Below, piece by piece: positions 16,636 through 26,164 of a DNA stretch of 64,000 bases (positions are counted from its first letter, which is position 1; the number at the start of each line of letters is the position of its first letter). Position numbers and translations under genes: made by a program. Under the pieces are notes generated by a model that was not told the origin of the DNA, searched no databases, and saw nothing but the letters and a program-made list of their open reading frames with translations. The stretch is from assembly GCF_000498535.1 (NCBI RefSeq), contig NZ_AVGG01000001.1, forward strand, positions 1 through 64,000, in the 5' to 3' direction. The stretch is from Flavobacterium limnosediminis JC2902. Its GTDB lineage: Bacteria; Bacteroidota; Bacteroidia; Flavobacteriales; Flavobacteriaceae.

Positions 16636-17712
16636 TTATCTGTTGAATTTTATTTTCTTTCCGACATTAAGTTGCTGCGATTTTGCCAACACACCGCACA
16701 TGTGAAACAACATTCGTGCACCTACATTACCGTCCCAGTCATCATCGCCAGGTACCACTTCCACCAAGTCAAACCCGATGATTTCCTTATCGGTTTCCGC
16801 AAGACGGCTTAACAAATAAGCAGCCTGTTCAAATGAAAATCCTCCCGGAACCGGTGTTCCCGTATTTGGACAATACCAAGGAAACATTCCGTCGATATCA
16901 AATGAGACAAGCACTTTTTCAGGTAACGAAGCGATAATGTGGTCGCATTGCTGCTGCCATGTTTTCCCCTCGAATGCTTCCTGTTTTAAATCCATATCCG
17001 TATGGACCAAAACACGGTCTTTTAGAGCCACTTCCACTTCCTGTTCACAGAAATCACGGATTCCCACCTGAACGATTTTAGAAATCTGCGGAATCTGTAG
17101 CGCATTGTACATGATGGATGCATGGGAATACGTAAAACCTTCATAAGCGATTCGCAAATCCATGTGTGCATCCAAATGCAGAATTCCGAATGAATCGTGT
17201 TTGGTTGCCATTGCCTGATAATAACCAAGCGGCGTACTGTGATCACCCCCTAAAAGAACCACTTTTTTGCCTTGGTTCATCCAATGAAGAACGCGGTTTT
17301 TCACCTCTTCATTCATGTCCTTGCAGGCTTTGTTTATTTTATCCAAATCCGATTGTAAAGCCGGGAATGCCGAAACATCTTCACCTGCTTCCAAAGCCTC
17401 GATAATCGGCTGTGCCAATCCTTTATATTTTTCAGAATTTTTAGCCCAATGACTTGGTGCTTCATCCATATAAATTCCCAATTTCCATAATTCCGGAAAC
17501 TCCTGATGGTTTAAATCCACCTGAAAAGAAGCATCCATAATGGCGTCCGGTCCTTCCGAAGCTCCTGCTCCGTAGCTTACCGTTACTTCCCATGGAACCG
17601 GAATTACAATGATTTCACTTTGTTCTGCCGAAAAAGGCAACCCAAAAACGGTAGCATCTGCCAAACCTGGTTGAGACGGATCAAAATTCTCTAATATCTG
17701 TTCTTTTGTCAT
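16636..17712 (-). CDS. Arginase/agmatinase-family metallohydrolase in a kynurenine cluster
   Basis: 358 aa. The binuclear-metal ligands of the ureohydrolase superfamily are present: GGDHSTP (about residue 153), LDAHMDLR (about 176-182) and SFDIDGMFPW (about 271). The last motif lacks the frequent Asp before Pro (MFP instead of LDP), and the N-terminal 90 residues are longer than in plain agmatinases. It lies 14 bases downstream of kynU and upstream of kmo. No arginine or polyamine genes are nearby. The kynurenine route needs a formamidase that hydrolyses a C-N bond, so this enzyme is a candidate; that is inference. Agmatinase or formimidoylglutamase activity remains possible. Confidence 0.85.
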   Translation of the reverse strand: MTKEQILENFDPSQPGLADATVFGLPFSAEQSEIIVIPVPWEVTVSYGAGASEGPDAIMDASFQVDLNHQEFPELWKLGIYMDEAPSHWAKNSEKYKGLAQPIIEALEAGEDVSAFPALQSDLDKINKACKDMNEEVKNRVLHWMNQGKKVVLLGGDHSTPLGYYQAMATKHDSFGILHLDAHMDLRIAYEGFTYSHASIMYNALQIPQISKIVQVGIRDFCEQEVEVALKDRVLVHTDMDLKQEAFEGKTWQQQCDHIIASLPEKVLVSFDIDGMFPWYCPNTGTPVPGGFSFEQAAYLLSRLAETDKEIIGFDLVEVVPGDDDWDGNVGARMLFHMCGVLAKSQQLNVGKKIKFNR

Positions 17713-17726
17713 TTTATAAAACCAAA

Positions 17727-19022
17727 TTAAACCAGGGATTCATCCTTTACTAAAATTCCTTTTTTCAGTATCTGCCCGAATTCATACATATCTTCAAACG
17801 AGCAATAGAAAGGAGCCGGAGCCAAACGGATTACGTTCGGTTCGCGCCAGTCGGTAATCACACCGCTTTTCATTAAATATTCAAACAAAGTTCTTCCCTG
17901 ACCGTGAAGGAAAACAGACAACTGACAAGCTCTTTCGTCCTGATTAGCAGGCGTGATAACTTCAAATTCTGTTCCTTCGATTTCCTTATCCACTTCTCCA
18001 AGTATAAATTCCAGGTATGCGGTAAGAAGATTTCTCTTTTCTATCAATTTATCCATTCCTACTTCGGAAAACATCTCCACGGATGCCAGATAAGGCGCTA
18101 AAGACAAAACCGGCAAATTACTTATTTGCCATCCGTCCGCACCGTTAACCGGGCTAAAATCGGGTTCCATTTTAAATCGACGCTCCTTATTGTGACCGTA
18201 CCATCCGGCAAATCGAGGCAAATCCGCATTGTTATGATGCTTTTCATGCACGAAACATCCCGACGCATTTCCGGGACCCGAATTCATATACTTATAACTG
18301 CACCAGGCAGCGAAATCAACATCCCAGTTATGGAGTTCCAATTTAACGTTTCCGGCAGCATGTGCCAGATCCCAACCCACATAGGCTCCGAATTTATGTC
18401 CTGCCGCAGTAATAGTTTTCATGTCAAAAACCTGACCGGTATAATAATTTACACCCCCGATTAAGACCAACGCCAATTCATCTCCGACTTCTTCGATTTT
18501 AGCCAAAACATCTTCCAGACGGATATTGTGTTCCCCTTCACGACGCTTAATTTCCACTATCGCATCTTTGGGGTCGTATCCGTGGAATTTAACCTGACTC
18601 TGAAACATGTATTGGTCACTCGGAAACGCTTTTTCCTCGCAAATGATTTTATATTTTTGCGCAGTAGGCCGATAGAAAGAAACCATCATCAGATGAAGAT
18701 TAACGGTTAACGTATTCATTACTGCTATTTCACTAGGAAGCCCTCCCACAATTTTACTCAGTGGTGCTGCAAAACGTTCGTGGTAATCCCACCATGGTTT
18801 ATCGGCATAAAAATGACCTTCAACGGCAAGATTGCCCCAGTCGTTCATAATTTCATCCACATAAGCTTTGGTTCGCTTTGGTTGTAATCCAAGAGAATTT
18901 CCGGTAAAATAAATAACTTGTTTCCCGTTAACTTTCGGAAAAATAAATTCGTCTCTGTAGTTTCTTAACTCGTCTTTAGCGTCAAGTTCTCGTGCAAATT
19001 CACGTGTATTTTCGAAATTCAT
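17727..19022 (-). CDS. kynU: Kynureninase
   Basis: 431 aa PLP enzyme cleaving kynurenine or 3-hydroxykynurenine to (3-hydroxy)anthranilate and alanine. Diagnostic blocks are YFTGNSLGLQPKRTKAYVDE near residue 39, GWDLAHAAGNVKLELHNW near 221, and the PLP-lysine segment CSYKYMNSGPGNASG near residue 243. VITDWREPNVIRLAPAPFYCSFED at the end is typical. First gene of the leftward kynU-arginase-kmo group, pointing to a tryptophan-to-NAD or tryptophan-degrading branch; the dioxygenase is not in the window. Confidence 0.94.
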   Translation of the reverse strand: MNFENTREFARELDAKDELRNYRDEFIFPKVNGKQVIYFTGNSLGLQPKRTKAYVDEIMNDWGNLAVEGHFYADKPWWDYHERFAAPLSKIVGGLPSEIAVMNTLTVNLHLMMVSFYRPTAQKYKIICEEKAFPSDQYMFQSQVKFHGYDPKDAIVEIKRREGEHNIRLEDVLAKIEEVGDELALVLIGGVNYYTGQVFDMKTITAAGHKFGAYVGWDLAHAAGNVKLELHNWDVDFAAWCSYKYMNSGPGNASGCFVHEKHHNNADLPRFAGWYGHNKERRFKMEPDFSPVNGADGWQISNLPVLSLAPYLASVEMFSEVGMDKLIEKRNLLTAYLEFILGEVDKEIEGTEFEVITPANQDERACQLSVFLHGQGRTLFEYLMKSGVITDWREPNVIRLAPAPFYCSFEDMYEFGQILKKGILVKDESLV

Positions 19023-19217
19023 CGATAATTAGTTTTTAATAGGGGCGTAAAAGTAATAAAAAAAAGTACTCATAATTATATTTTTTGCTTGATTTTCAAC
19101 ACTTTTACAACCCTTCCTATTTAAAGTGTTATGAAAGCATACAAAATTATTGTTTTCTCAAAAAAACTAATAAAAACAATGTTTTTTATTAAAAAACAGC
19201 AAAACCCACTCCAAAAA

Positions 19218-19246
19218 AAAATCCGACCTCAGAGAGATCGGATTTT
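19218..19246 (-). terminator. Intrinsic terminator after queA
   Basis: Perfect 9-bp stem AAAATCCGA / TCGGATTTT with an 11-base loop, 22 bases past the queA stop. Confidence 0.8.
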
Positions 19247-19267
19247 CGAAATGTATGCTATTTAAAA

Positions 19268-20317
19268 TTATAAAATCAGCATGGCATCACCATACGAATA
19301 GAATTTATAACCTTCTTTTATTGCTTCATCATATGCCTTACGCATCAAATCGTGTCCGCAAAACGCTGAAATCATCATCAGTAAAGTTGACTTTGGTGTA
19401 TGGAAATTGGTAATCATGCAATCCGCAACACTGAAATCATAGGGAGGGAAAATAAATTTATTGGTCCATCCTTCAAAAGAATTTAAAGTCTTTGAGGAAG
19501 AAACCGAACTTTCCATGGCACGCATCGTTGTGGTACCCACCGCGCAAACACGTTTTTTATTCAACTTCGCTTTATTGACAATATCACATGCTTCCTGAGT
19601 GATTTTTAATTCTTCCGAATCCATTTTGTGTTTTGACAAATCTTCCACTTCTACCGGATTGAAAGTCCCCAAACCTACGTGAAGCGTCACTTCAGCAAAT
19701 TCTACCCCTTTAATTTCCAGGCGTTTCATCAGATGCTTTGAGAAATGCAAACCGGCAGTTGGTGCTGCAACCGCTCCTTCCTCTTTGGCATAAATTGTCT
19801 GATAACGTTCCGCATCTTCCGGAGTTACCTCACGATTGATGTATTTCGGTATCGGAGTTTCTCCCAATTCCAATAATTTCGCGCGGAATTCCTCATACGA
19901 ACCATCGTATAAGAAACGCAACGTTCTTCCACGGGAAGTTGTATTATCGATAACCTCTGCCACCAACGAATCGTCGTCTCCAAAATATAATTTATTACCG
20001 ATACGGATTTTTCTCGCCGGATCAACCAATACATCCCACAAACGTTGCTCGGCATTAAGTTCGCGCAGCAAAAACACTTCGATTCTTGCACCGGTTTTTT
20101 CCTTATTTCCGTAAAGACGTGCAGGGAAAACTTTTGTATTGTTTAAAACCATCACATCACCTTCCCCGAAATAATCCAACACATCTTTGAACAACTTGTG
20201 CTCAATGGTTTGTGTTTTTCTGTTTACAACCATTAAACGAGATTCGTCTCTGTTTTCTGCAGGAAATTCGGCTAAAAGTTCAGCCGGAAGGTTAAAATTA
20301 AAATTGGATAACTTCAT
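19268..20317 (-). CDS. queA: S-adenosylmethionine:tRNA ribosyltransferase-isomerase
   Basis: 349 aa. Transfers and isomerises the ribosyl part of SAM onto preQ1 in tRNA to give epoxyqueuosine. Recognised by the N-terminal [21 protein letters not shown], the middle [18 protein letters not shown] and the C-terminal [19 protein letters not shown], all hallmarks of QueA. Full length. It has its own promoter (20383-20414) and terminator, so it is a single-gene unit. Confidence 0.95.
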   Translation of the reverse strand: MKLSNFNFNLPAELLAEFPAENRDESRLMVVNRKTQTIEHKLFKDVLDYFGEGDVMVLNNTKVFPARLYGNKEKTGARIEVFLLRELNAEQRLWDVLVDPARKIRIGNKLYFGDDDSLVAEVIDNTTSRGRTLRFLYDGSYEEFRAKLLELGETPIPKYINREVTPEDAERYQTIYAKEEGAVAAPTAGLHFSKHLMKRLEIKGVEFAEVTLHVGLGTFNPVEVEDLSKHKMDSEELKITQEACDIVNKAKLNKKRVCAVGTTTMRAMESSVSSSKTLNSFEGWTNKFIFPPYDFSVADCMITNFHTPKSTLLMMISAFCGHDLMRKAYDEAIKEGYKFYSYGDAMLIL

Positions 20318-20382
20318 GTTTTTTTATGAATTTGAAATTAGAAGTTAGAATTCAGAGTTTCTTCTGAATAATAAATAAAGTG

Positions 20383-20414
20383 CAAATATACTATCGTGAA
20401 AGAGGCCTTGTCAA
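20383..20414 (-). promoter_or_regulatory. Promoter of queA
   Basis: Minus-strand TTG (20412-20414), 21-base spacer, then TATATTTG (20383-20390): a complete match to the Bacteroidetes pattern TTG-N17-23-TAnnTTTG, 66 bases before the ATG. Confidence 0.6.
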
Positions 20415-20902
20415 GTGTTTTGCTGTTTATTTTAAAAAGAAGTTCCTGAAGCCCGATCGTTGCGATCAAAAATCCTAATCTGCATGCATTGAAAATCACC
20501 CTTGCAGTTTTCAGGGTAATTAAGATAAGATTCCTTCAACTTTCTTTTTCCCATGAGAGGAAACCGTTCGCGAAAGCACTTCGATGATTATTCAATAAGG
20601 TGATTTCGGAATCCGTACGGTCGGCCCATAAACATAAAAACCCGAAACACGAACTTGCTTTTAACGGCAAATCAATGTTTCCAGGTTTTTAATTTCCCCA
20701 AAAAAACTAACCCTGCATTTCTAATGAAATTACATTTTTAGAATCAGTTTGAAATTAACCATTTTAAGCCCCTGAGAATATTTCAGTTAACCAAACAACG
20801 GTTTCAGTTTACGAAATCCTTACAAAAACACATATCTGTTGCATCGAAGACTTACAAGAAAGGTTTTCCCGAACCGACAAACCAATTAGCATTGTAATTC
20901 CT
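20415..20902. other. Gene-free stretch upstream of the histidine kinase
   Basis: About 490 bases with stops in all frames apart from trivial short ORFs. I see only small imperfect inverted repeats and no aptamer, leader-peptide terminator or known repeat. Unusually long for this gene-dense window, so it may hold operator sites for the two-component pair. Confidence 0.5.
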
Positions 20903-20910
20903 TATATTTG
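20903..20910 (+). promoter_or_regulatory. Candidate -7 element of the histidine-kinase operon
   Basis: TATATTTG fits TAnnTTTG. It lies 19 bases upstream of the TTG start codon of the kinase and so supports that start. Confidence 0.5.
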
Positions 20911-20929
20911 TTAGAAACCGAAAAAGCAA

Positions 20930-23797
20930 TTGAGACTCCTGCTTTCCATAATCTTTGTTTTAACCATTAGCCTTGCTTTCGGTCAAAATCCGTACTACCA
21001 TAATATCAGTAAGGCATCCGGACTTCCTTCGGAAAGCGTGTACGATATTTTTCAGGACAGCAACGGCTTCATGTGGTTTGCCACCGGAAAAGGTCTTTGC
21101 CGATATGACGGGAACTCTTTCAGAATTTTCACGGCCGATTTCCAAACCTCAAAATCGGGCTCCTGCATCAAGGAAGATCCGTACGGAAGAATCTGGTATG
21201 AGAATTTTGACGGCTATTTGTATTATGTCGAAAAAGGAAAATTAAAATCGTTAAGCCAACCGGCTTCCGTTGGGTATTATTCATACGGTATCATTAAAAA
21301 TAAGTTGTTTGCCATAAAGTCCAAACAACTTTTCATATACAATTTAAAGACGTTAACCCTAGAGAAAAAAATCCAGATAGACTACAATGATTTCAGGACC
21401 GCCTTTGGTGACGGGATTAAATTTTACATATTAGGAAAGCGACTCTATGAATTTGATGAAAACGGAAACAAAAAAACAACAACGTTACCGCAAAATCCCA
21501 AAGATTTTGAATCCCCACTGCTGCAAAAAGGACCAAACGGCTTATTTATAACTTCAAAATTTTCCAATACCTATTATCTTTACAAAAATGGCCTTTTTAC
21601 AAAAAAACAGTTTCCATTCGCTACAGATTTTGTTCAGAATATCGCTTTTATAGAAAACAAACACTGGCTTTGCACTTCCAAAGGTGTTTTCAGGATCAAC
21701 GCCCGGACAAACGAATCCAAAAGCTATTTCAACGGAGACAACATTTCCTATGTTTTTATGGATAATCAGAAAAACTACTGGATTTCCACTTTGGACAAAG
21801 GACTTTACTTCATTGAAAATTTCGACACAAAACTTTACGAATTAACACCAAGACCTATTATCCTGGATGCATCAAAGGAAGCTTTATTTATAGGTACCGA
21901 AAAAGACGAACTCTATAAAATGAATTTGTCCGACAATACAATATCTTCAATATATAAGGGTAACAGCAATCATACTATTAACCAATTAACCTACGACAAC
22001 ATTAACAGACAGTTATTTTTCACTTCTACAAAATTTCATAATTTCAAAGACAAATTACGCTCCGACTTTAAAATCTCCATTAAGGAAATTTCGCGTATCG
22101 ATTCGAAATACTTCAGTTATGCCGCCACCAGTATTTCGGGAATTTTTGCTGTAAACAATAATGAAAAAAGCAATTGGGATATCGTTTTTGACAAGAACAA
22201 AGCACCTACAACACCAAACTTTAACCAGGCGCAACTCATCAAAAACCATAATGCCAAATCAACAACCTACAATCCGGTAAATAAAACCATTTATTATGCC
22301 ACGAATAATGGATTAATCGCCTATTCTCTTAAAGGAGCTAAGGAAATCAAACACGACAACAAAACAATATATTTCACTAAACTAAAGTATTTTAACGCTG
22401 TCCTGTACGGTGTTACGAATAATGAAAAAGTATACACTGTAGACCGGTTCAATCACATAAAACCCTATTCTTTACCCAAAGCGATTCAAAACGAAAAAAT
22501 TGAAAAAATTGATTTAGAGAAAAATTCGCTTTATTTATTCACTGCCAACGCCATTTATGAAACGGACCTAATTACAGGTCGATTCCGAAAAGTAATTAAC
22601 TTAACACAGGACATCGAGATGACAGACCTTACTTTTATTGACAACAAACTGTATTTTGCATCGTCTAAAGGAATAATAGTAAAAGAAAGAAACCGATACA
22701 AAGCAACGGTACAACCCAAATTAATCATCAATGAGTTTTCGGCAAATGATAAAAATTTCGATATTAATTCCATTCCGAATCTGAATCACGATCAAAATGA
22801 TATTAAAATAAATTTCTCTCTTTTATCTTTCATTCCAAACGAACAATATGACGTTTACTATAAAATCAATGACTCAAAATGGCGTAAGTCGGATCCCAGC
22901 AACCGAAGTCTGATTTTATCCACTCTGTCGCCGGGCAAATACACTGTATCCTTAAAAATCGGTTCAGATAACAAAAAAATATCGGTTCAGGAAGTCGAAT
23001 TTACCATAAAAAAACCGTTATGGCTGAACCCTATCGTAATGGTTTTGGCTGTAGCACTCCTTATTTTATTAGTCTTTTCGTATTACAAATGGCAAATTCA
23101 GAAAATTGAGAAGAGAAACCAGTTACTCTTAGATAAAGTGAATCTGGAAAAAAATCTGAATCAGTCGAAACTGAAGGCCGTAAAATCCCAGATGAATCCG
23201 CATTTCTTTTACAATGCCCTGAACACCATTCAGTCGTATATTTTATCCAATGACAAAAAACAAGCAGTGAATTATCTGTCCAAATTCTCGAGTCTGACCC
23301 GAACCATTTTGGAAATGACCGAAAAAGAAAACGTGACGGTTGCTGAAGAAGTAAAAACATTACGTTTATATCTTGACATCGAAAAGGCACGGTTTGAAGA
23401 TGACTTTAATTACGAAATAATCGTAGGCGACAATGTAGATTCCGAAAGCATTAAAATTCCTTCCATGTTGTTACAGCCCTATATTGAAAATGCGGTTAAA
23501 CACGGTCTGCTCCATAAACACGGCGAAAAACTGCTGCACATCATTTTTGAAAAAACAAATGACATCCTGAAAATAAGTATTGACGACAACGGTATCGGCA
23601 GAAAAAAGAGCGCCGAACTGAATGCGGTTAAAAACAAAAACCATAAATCGTTTGCCACAAAAGCCATTCAGAGCAGAGTGGAATTATTAAACCAATACAC
23701 ACAAAAGAATATTTCCATTGATTATATCGACAAGGTAAATCAGGAAAACCAACCCGAGGGGACCACGGTAATTTTCACCATCCCAATAACACATTAA
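20930..23797 (+). CDS. Two-component propeller sensor histidine kinase, LytS-like
   Basis: 955 aa. The start is TTG: an in-frame stop lies just upstream, no ATG fits, and translation from it gives a proper signal peptide (LLLSIIFVLTISLAFGQ). Domains in order: periplasmic beta-propeller repeats (SVYDIFQDSNGFMWFATGKGLCRYDG and NYWISTLDKGLYFIE types) to about residue 600, a Y_Y_Y-like domain (about 620-690), one transmembrane helix (about 698-718), a coiled coil, and a His_kinase domain with phospho-acceptor His near 758 in QMNPHFFYNALNTIQ. The ATPase part follows, with N-box ENAVKHG near 855 and DDNGIG near 885. It senses an outside signal and phosphorylates the regulator encoded 4 bases downstream. 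Unlike polysaccharide-sensing hybrids it carries no fused receiver. Confidence 0.92.
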   Translation: MRLLLSIIFVLTISLAFGQNPYYHNISKASGLPSESVYDIFQDSNGFMWFATGKGLCRYDGNSFRIFTADFQTSKSGSCIKEDPYGRIWYENFDGYLYYVEKGKLKSLSQPASVGYYSYGIIKNKLFAIKSKQLFIYNLKTLTLEKKIQIDYNDFRTAFGDGIKFYILGKRLYEFDENGNKKTTTLPQNPKDFESPLLQKGPNGLFITSKFSNTYYLYKNGLFTKKQFPFATDFVQNIAFIENKHWLCTSKGVFRINARTNESKSYFNGDNISYVFMDNQKNYWISTLDKGLYFIENFDTKLYELTPRPIILDASKEALFIGTEKDELYKMNLSDNTISSIYKGNSNHTINQLTYDNINRQLFFTSTKFHNFKDKLRSDFKISIKEISRIDSKYFSYAATSISGIFAVNNNEKSNWDIVFDKNKAPTTPNFNQAQLIKNHNAKSTTYNPVNKTIYYATNNGLIAYSLKGAKEIKHDNKTIYFTKLKYFNAVLYGVTNNEKVYTVDRFNHIKPYSLPKAIQNEKIEKIDLEKNSLYLFTANAIYETDLITGRFRKVINLTQDIEMTDLTFIDNKLYFASSKGIIVKERNRYKATVQPKLIINEFSANDKNFDINSIPNLNHDQNDIKINFSLLSFIPNEQYDVYYKINDSKWRKSDPSNRSLILSTLSPGKYTVSLKIGSDNKKISVQEVEFTIKKPLWLNPIVMVLAVALLILLVFSYYKWQIQKIEKRNQLLLDKVNLEKNLNQSKLKAVKSQMNPHFFYNALNTIQSYILSNDKKQAVNYLSKFSSLTRTILEMTEKENVTVAEEVKTLRLYLDIEKARFEDDFNYEIIVGDNVDSESIKIPSMLLQPYIENAVKHGLLHKHGEKLLHIIFEKTNDILKISIDDNGIGRKKSAELNAVKNKNHKSFATKAIQSRVELLNQYTQKNISIDYIDKVNQENQPEGTTVIFTIPITH

Positions 23798-23801
23798 ATC
23801 T

Positions 23802-24548
23802 ATGAAAGCAATAATTATCGACGATGAAAAAAGAGCAAGGGTAACACTTTCCCTTCTTTTGGAAGAATATTGCCCGGCAGTGGAACTGCTTGCAGAATGT
23901 GAAAACCTGTCTGAAGGCGTAAAGGCCATTCGGAAATTACAGCCCGATCTTATTTTTCTGGACATCGAAATGCCGGGACACAGCGGTTTGGAATTGTTGG
24001 ATTTTTTTAATGAAGATGAAGTGAATTTCTCCATTATTTTCACCACAGCCTACAACGAATATGCGCTTCAGGCATTCAAATTTTCCGCAGTAGATTATTT
24101 ACTGAAACCCATTGTCCCGGAAGAATTGACCGAAGCCACCAAAAGAGCACAAAAGCAAAAACAGCGAATGGAAAGCCTAAAGGCACTGAAAGAAAACCTT
24201 CAACAGGAAACCTTAACCAAAATAGCAGTCCCGTCAGGAAACAGCCTGATTTTCATTGACAGTGGCAAAATCCAATACATAAAAGGAGAAGGCGCCTATT
24301 CGGAAGTATTCTGCACCAATACACCCAAACGTCTTGTGAGTCGGAATCTGAAGAATTTCGAAGATATTTTATGTTCCGATAACCGTTTTATCAGGGTTCA
24401 CAAATCGTATATCGTGAATTTTGATCATGTGCTTGCCTTCAATAAATCGGAAGGAGGTTTTCTGGAACTGGAAAACAACATTCAGATTCCCGTGTCTCCG
24501 GATAAAACTCAAATCATTCTCGACAGAATCCAGATTATCAAACGCTGA
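23802..24548 (+). CDS. LytTR-family response regulator
   Basis: 248 aa. The receiver domain (1-120) has the acidic pair in IIDDEKRARV, the phospho-accepting Asp near residue 54 in LIFLDIEMPGHSG, and Lys in YLLKPI near 104. The LytTR DNA-binding domain (about 145-245) includes SGKIQYIKGEGAYSEVF and RFIRVHKSYIVNFDHV. It is the partner of the upstream kinase. No obvious target is adjacent except the long gap before the kinase. It ends one base before the convergent aroA stop. Confidence 0.93.
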   Translation: MKAIIIDDEKRARVTLSLLLEEYCPAVELLAECENLSEGVKAIRKLQPDLIFLDIEMPGHSGLELLDFFNEDEVNFSIIFTTAYNEYALQAFKFSAVDYLLKPIVPEELTEATKRAQKQKQRMESLKALKENLQQETLTKIAVPSGNSLIFIDSGKIQYIKGEGAYSEVFCTNTPKRLVSRNLKNFEDILCSDNRFIRVHKSYIVNFDHVLAFNKSEGGFLELENNIQIPVSPDKTQIILDRIQIIKR

Positions 24549-25775
24549 TTACACGGCATCAACCGTAAAACCGATATTTTTTAAATCTTCCCAAAAATTG
24601 GTATAGGATTTCGAAACCACTTCGGCATCTTCAATCAGTATGGAAACTTTCAGGGCCAGCGGTGCAAACGCCATCGCCATTCGATGATCCTGATAGGTTT
24701 TAATTGCGATGTTTTCTTTTATTTCGGTTGAAGGTTTCAATGTCAAACTATCGTTGGTTACCGAAACATGCGCCCCTAATTTGGTCAGTTCGTTTTTTAG
24801 GGCTTCCAGACGATCGGTTTCTTTTATTTTCAGCGTATGCAGTCCGGTCAAATGGCATCCGATTCCCAAACCGAAACAGGTTACGGCTATGGTTTGGGCA
24901 ATATCTGGCGAACCATTTAATTGATAATTAACAATGGATAATTGACAATGCCCCACTTTACGCAAATGAATCTGATGTTGTTCAAAGACAGTCTCTACTC
25001 CGAAGTCTTTATAAATTTCAACTAAAGCAGAATCGCCCTGAAGACTATTTTGCTTATAACTCGATAACGTGATTTCAGTTCCAATTTCGGATAAAGCAAC
25101 AAGAGAATACCAATAAGAAGCAGAACTCCAATCGGATTCTACTGTAATCACTTTTGGCTCTACTGTTTTTACATGGAAAACCGTAATCGTGTTGCCCTCA
25201 AAAGAAGTTTTCACTCCGATTTCATTCAGCAACGCCAATGTCATTTTAATATAAGGAACAGAAGTAATTTCGCCCTCCAAAGTCAGTTCCAAACCATTTT
25301 CCAGTTTTGGAGCGATTAACAATAAAGCCGAAACATACTGGCTGCTTACATCTGCCTTTAAAGTAACTTTGTTCTTGGTAATTTTTTTTCCGATAATTCG
25401 CAATGGCGGGAAACCATCCTTTTCAACATATTCGATATCGGCATCTAACTGACGTAATGCTTCCACCAAAATTTTAATCGGACGTTCTTTCATTCGGGAA
25501 GAACCGGTTAAAATCGTTTCTTTTCCTTCTTGAATAGCATAAAAGGCTGTGAGAAAACGCATGGCTGTTCCGGCATGATGAATATCCTTAACCTCATCAT
25601 TACTCTGCAACGCTTTTGTCATCACTTCGGAATCATCGGAATCAGAACTGTTTCCCAGAACAATATTCGGATACAGTGCCTGCAACAACAATAAGCGGTT
25701 CGTCTCGGATTTAGAACCGGACAATTTTAATTGTGAATTGTGAATTGTGAATTGTGAACGAAGCTGTAAATTCAT
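24549..25775 (-). CDS. aroA: 3-phosphoshikimate 1-carboxyvinyltransferase (EPSP synthase)
   Basis: 408 aa. Joins PEP to shikimate-3-phosphate in the shikimate pathway. Active-site blocks: LSGSKSETNRLLLL (Lys near residue 20), HAGTAMRFL, SSQYVSALLL, and YQDHRMAMAFAPLAL near residue 370. Two stretches are encoded by simple repeat DNA: the N-terminal SQFTIHNSQL (AATTGTG units at 25729-25756) and CQLSIVNYQLNG (24918-24950), an apparent in-frame insertion. The four-helix-bundle gene overlaps its start by 4 bases. Confidence 0.93.
   Translation of the reverse strand: MNLQLRSQFTIHNSQLKLSGSKSETNRLLLLQALYPNIVLGNSSDSDDSEVMTKALQSNDEVKDIHHAGTAMRFLTAFYAIQEGKETILTGSSRMKERPIKILVEALRQLDADIEYVEKDGFPPLRIIGKKITKNKVTLKADVSSQYVSALLLIAPKLENGLELTLEGEITSVPYIKMTLALLNEIGVKTSFEGNTITVFHVKTVEPKVITVESDWSSASYWYSLVALSEIGTEITLSSYKQNSLQGDSALVEIYKDFGVETVFEQHQIHLRKVGHCQLSIVNYQLNGSPDIAQTIAVTCFGLGIGCHLTGLHTLKIKETDRLEALKNELTKLGAHVSVTNDSLTLKPSTEIKENIAIKTYQDHRMAMAFAPLALKVSILIEDAEVVSKSYTNFWEDLKNIGFTVDAV
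24918..24950. repeat. Simple-repeat segment inside aroA
   Basis: TAATTGATAATTAACAATGG followed by ATAATTGACAAT is the kind of degenerate ATAATTGACAAT repeat found in gaps of Bacteroidetes genomes. Here it is read in frame as QLSIVNYQLN in AroA. Confidence 0.6.
25729..25756. repeat. Four 7-bp AATTGTG units at the start of aroA
   Basis: Four exact tandem AATTGTG units (28 bases), read on the minus strand as part of SQFTIHNSQL. A related but degenerate copy, in inverted sense (ATTCACCATTCAAAATTCAC), lies at about 26136-26166 on the far side of the four-helix-bundle gene. Confidence 0.75.
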
Positions 25776-26134
25776 TTTTTTCCTATTCTGTTTTTAGTCG
25801 AAATAATGATTGAAGCAATAATCTTATTTATCTCTACTACATCTGATTTTAATGATTTGTACTGATTTTCATTTAAATATTCCGACTGAAATAATAATTC
25901 CAACCAATAATCCGATTCATTAGCCTCTTTTTGGGCAATTGCAAATTTATGAACAAAGTCGAGCTTACTTTCGGCTTGTTCGGCCTCTCGAACTAATGCA
26001 CCAATTGCCGTTCCACTTCTTAGTAATTGCTTACTTAACACATACTCTCTCTTTTCCTGATTCAGGTACTGAAACAACTTTACAATCCTTAAAGCAAAAT
26101 CAAACGACTTTAATTTAATCACATTATCTGCCAT
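25772..26134 (-). CDS. Four-helix-bundle protein (23S-IVS/S23 family)
   Basis: 120 aa, all-helical. KSFDFALRIVKLFQYL opens helix 1; QLLRSGTAIGALVREAEQAESKLDFVHKFAIAQKEANESDYWLELL is the family's strongest block, with its invariant RSGT..G....EA. Members occur inside 23S rRNA intervening sequences, near diversity-generating retroelements (Avd-like), and often alone, with unknown function. It is flanked by inverted simple repeats and wedged between aroA (4-base overlap) and a MazG-like gene, which suggests an inserted cassette; that is inference. Confidence 0.85.
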   Translation of the reverse strand: MADNVIKLKSFDFALRIVKLFQYLNQEKREYVLSKQLLRSGTAIGALVREAEQAESKLDFVHKFAIAQKEANESDYWLELLFQSEYLNENQYKSLKSDVVEINKIIASIIISTKNRIGKK

Positions 26135-26164
26135 AATTCACCATTCAAAATTCACAACTCACCA

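Noticed and set aside
20554..20604. 16-codon ORF in the gap before the histidine kinase, as a leader peptide
   Set aside because: No amino-acid bias and no terminator follows it, unlike the pheA and met leaders.
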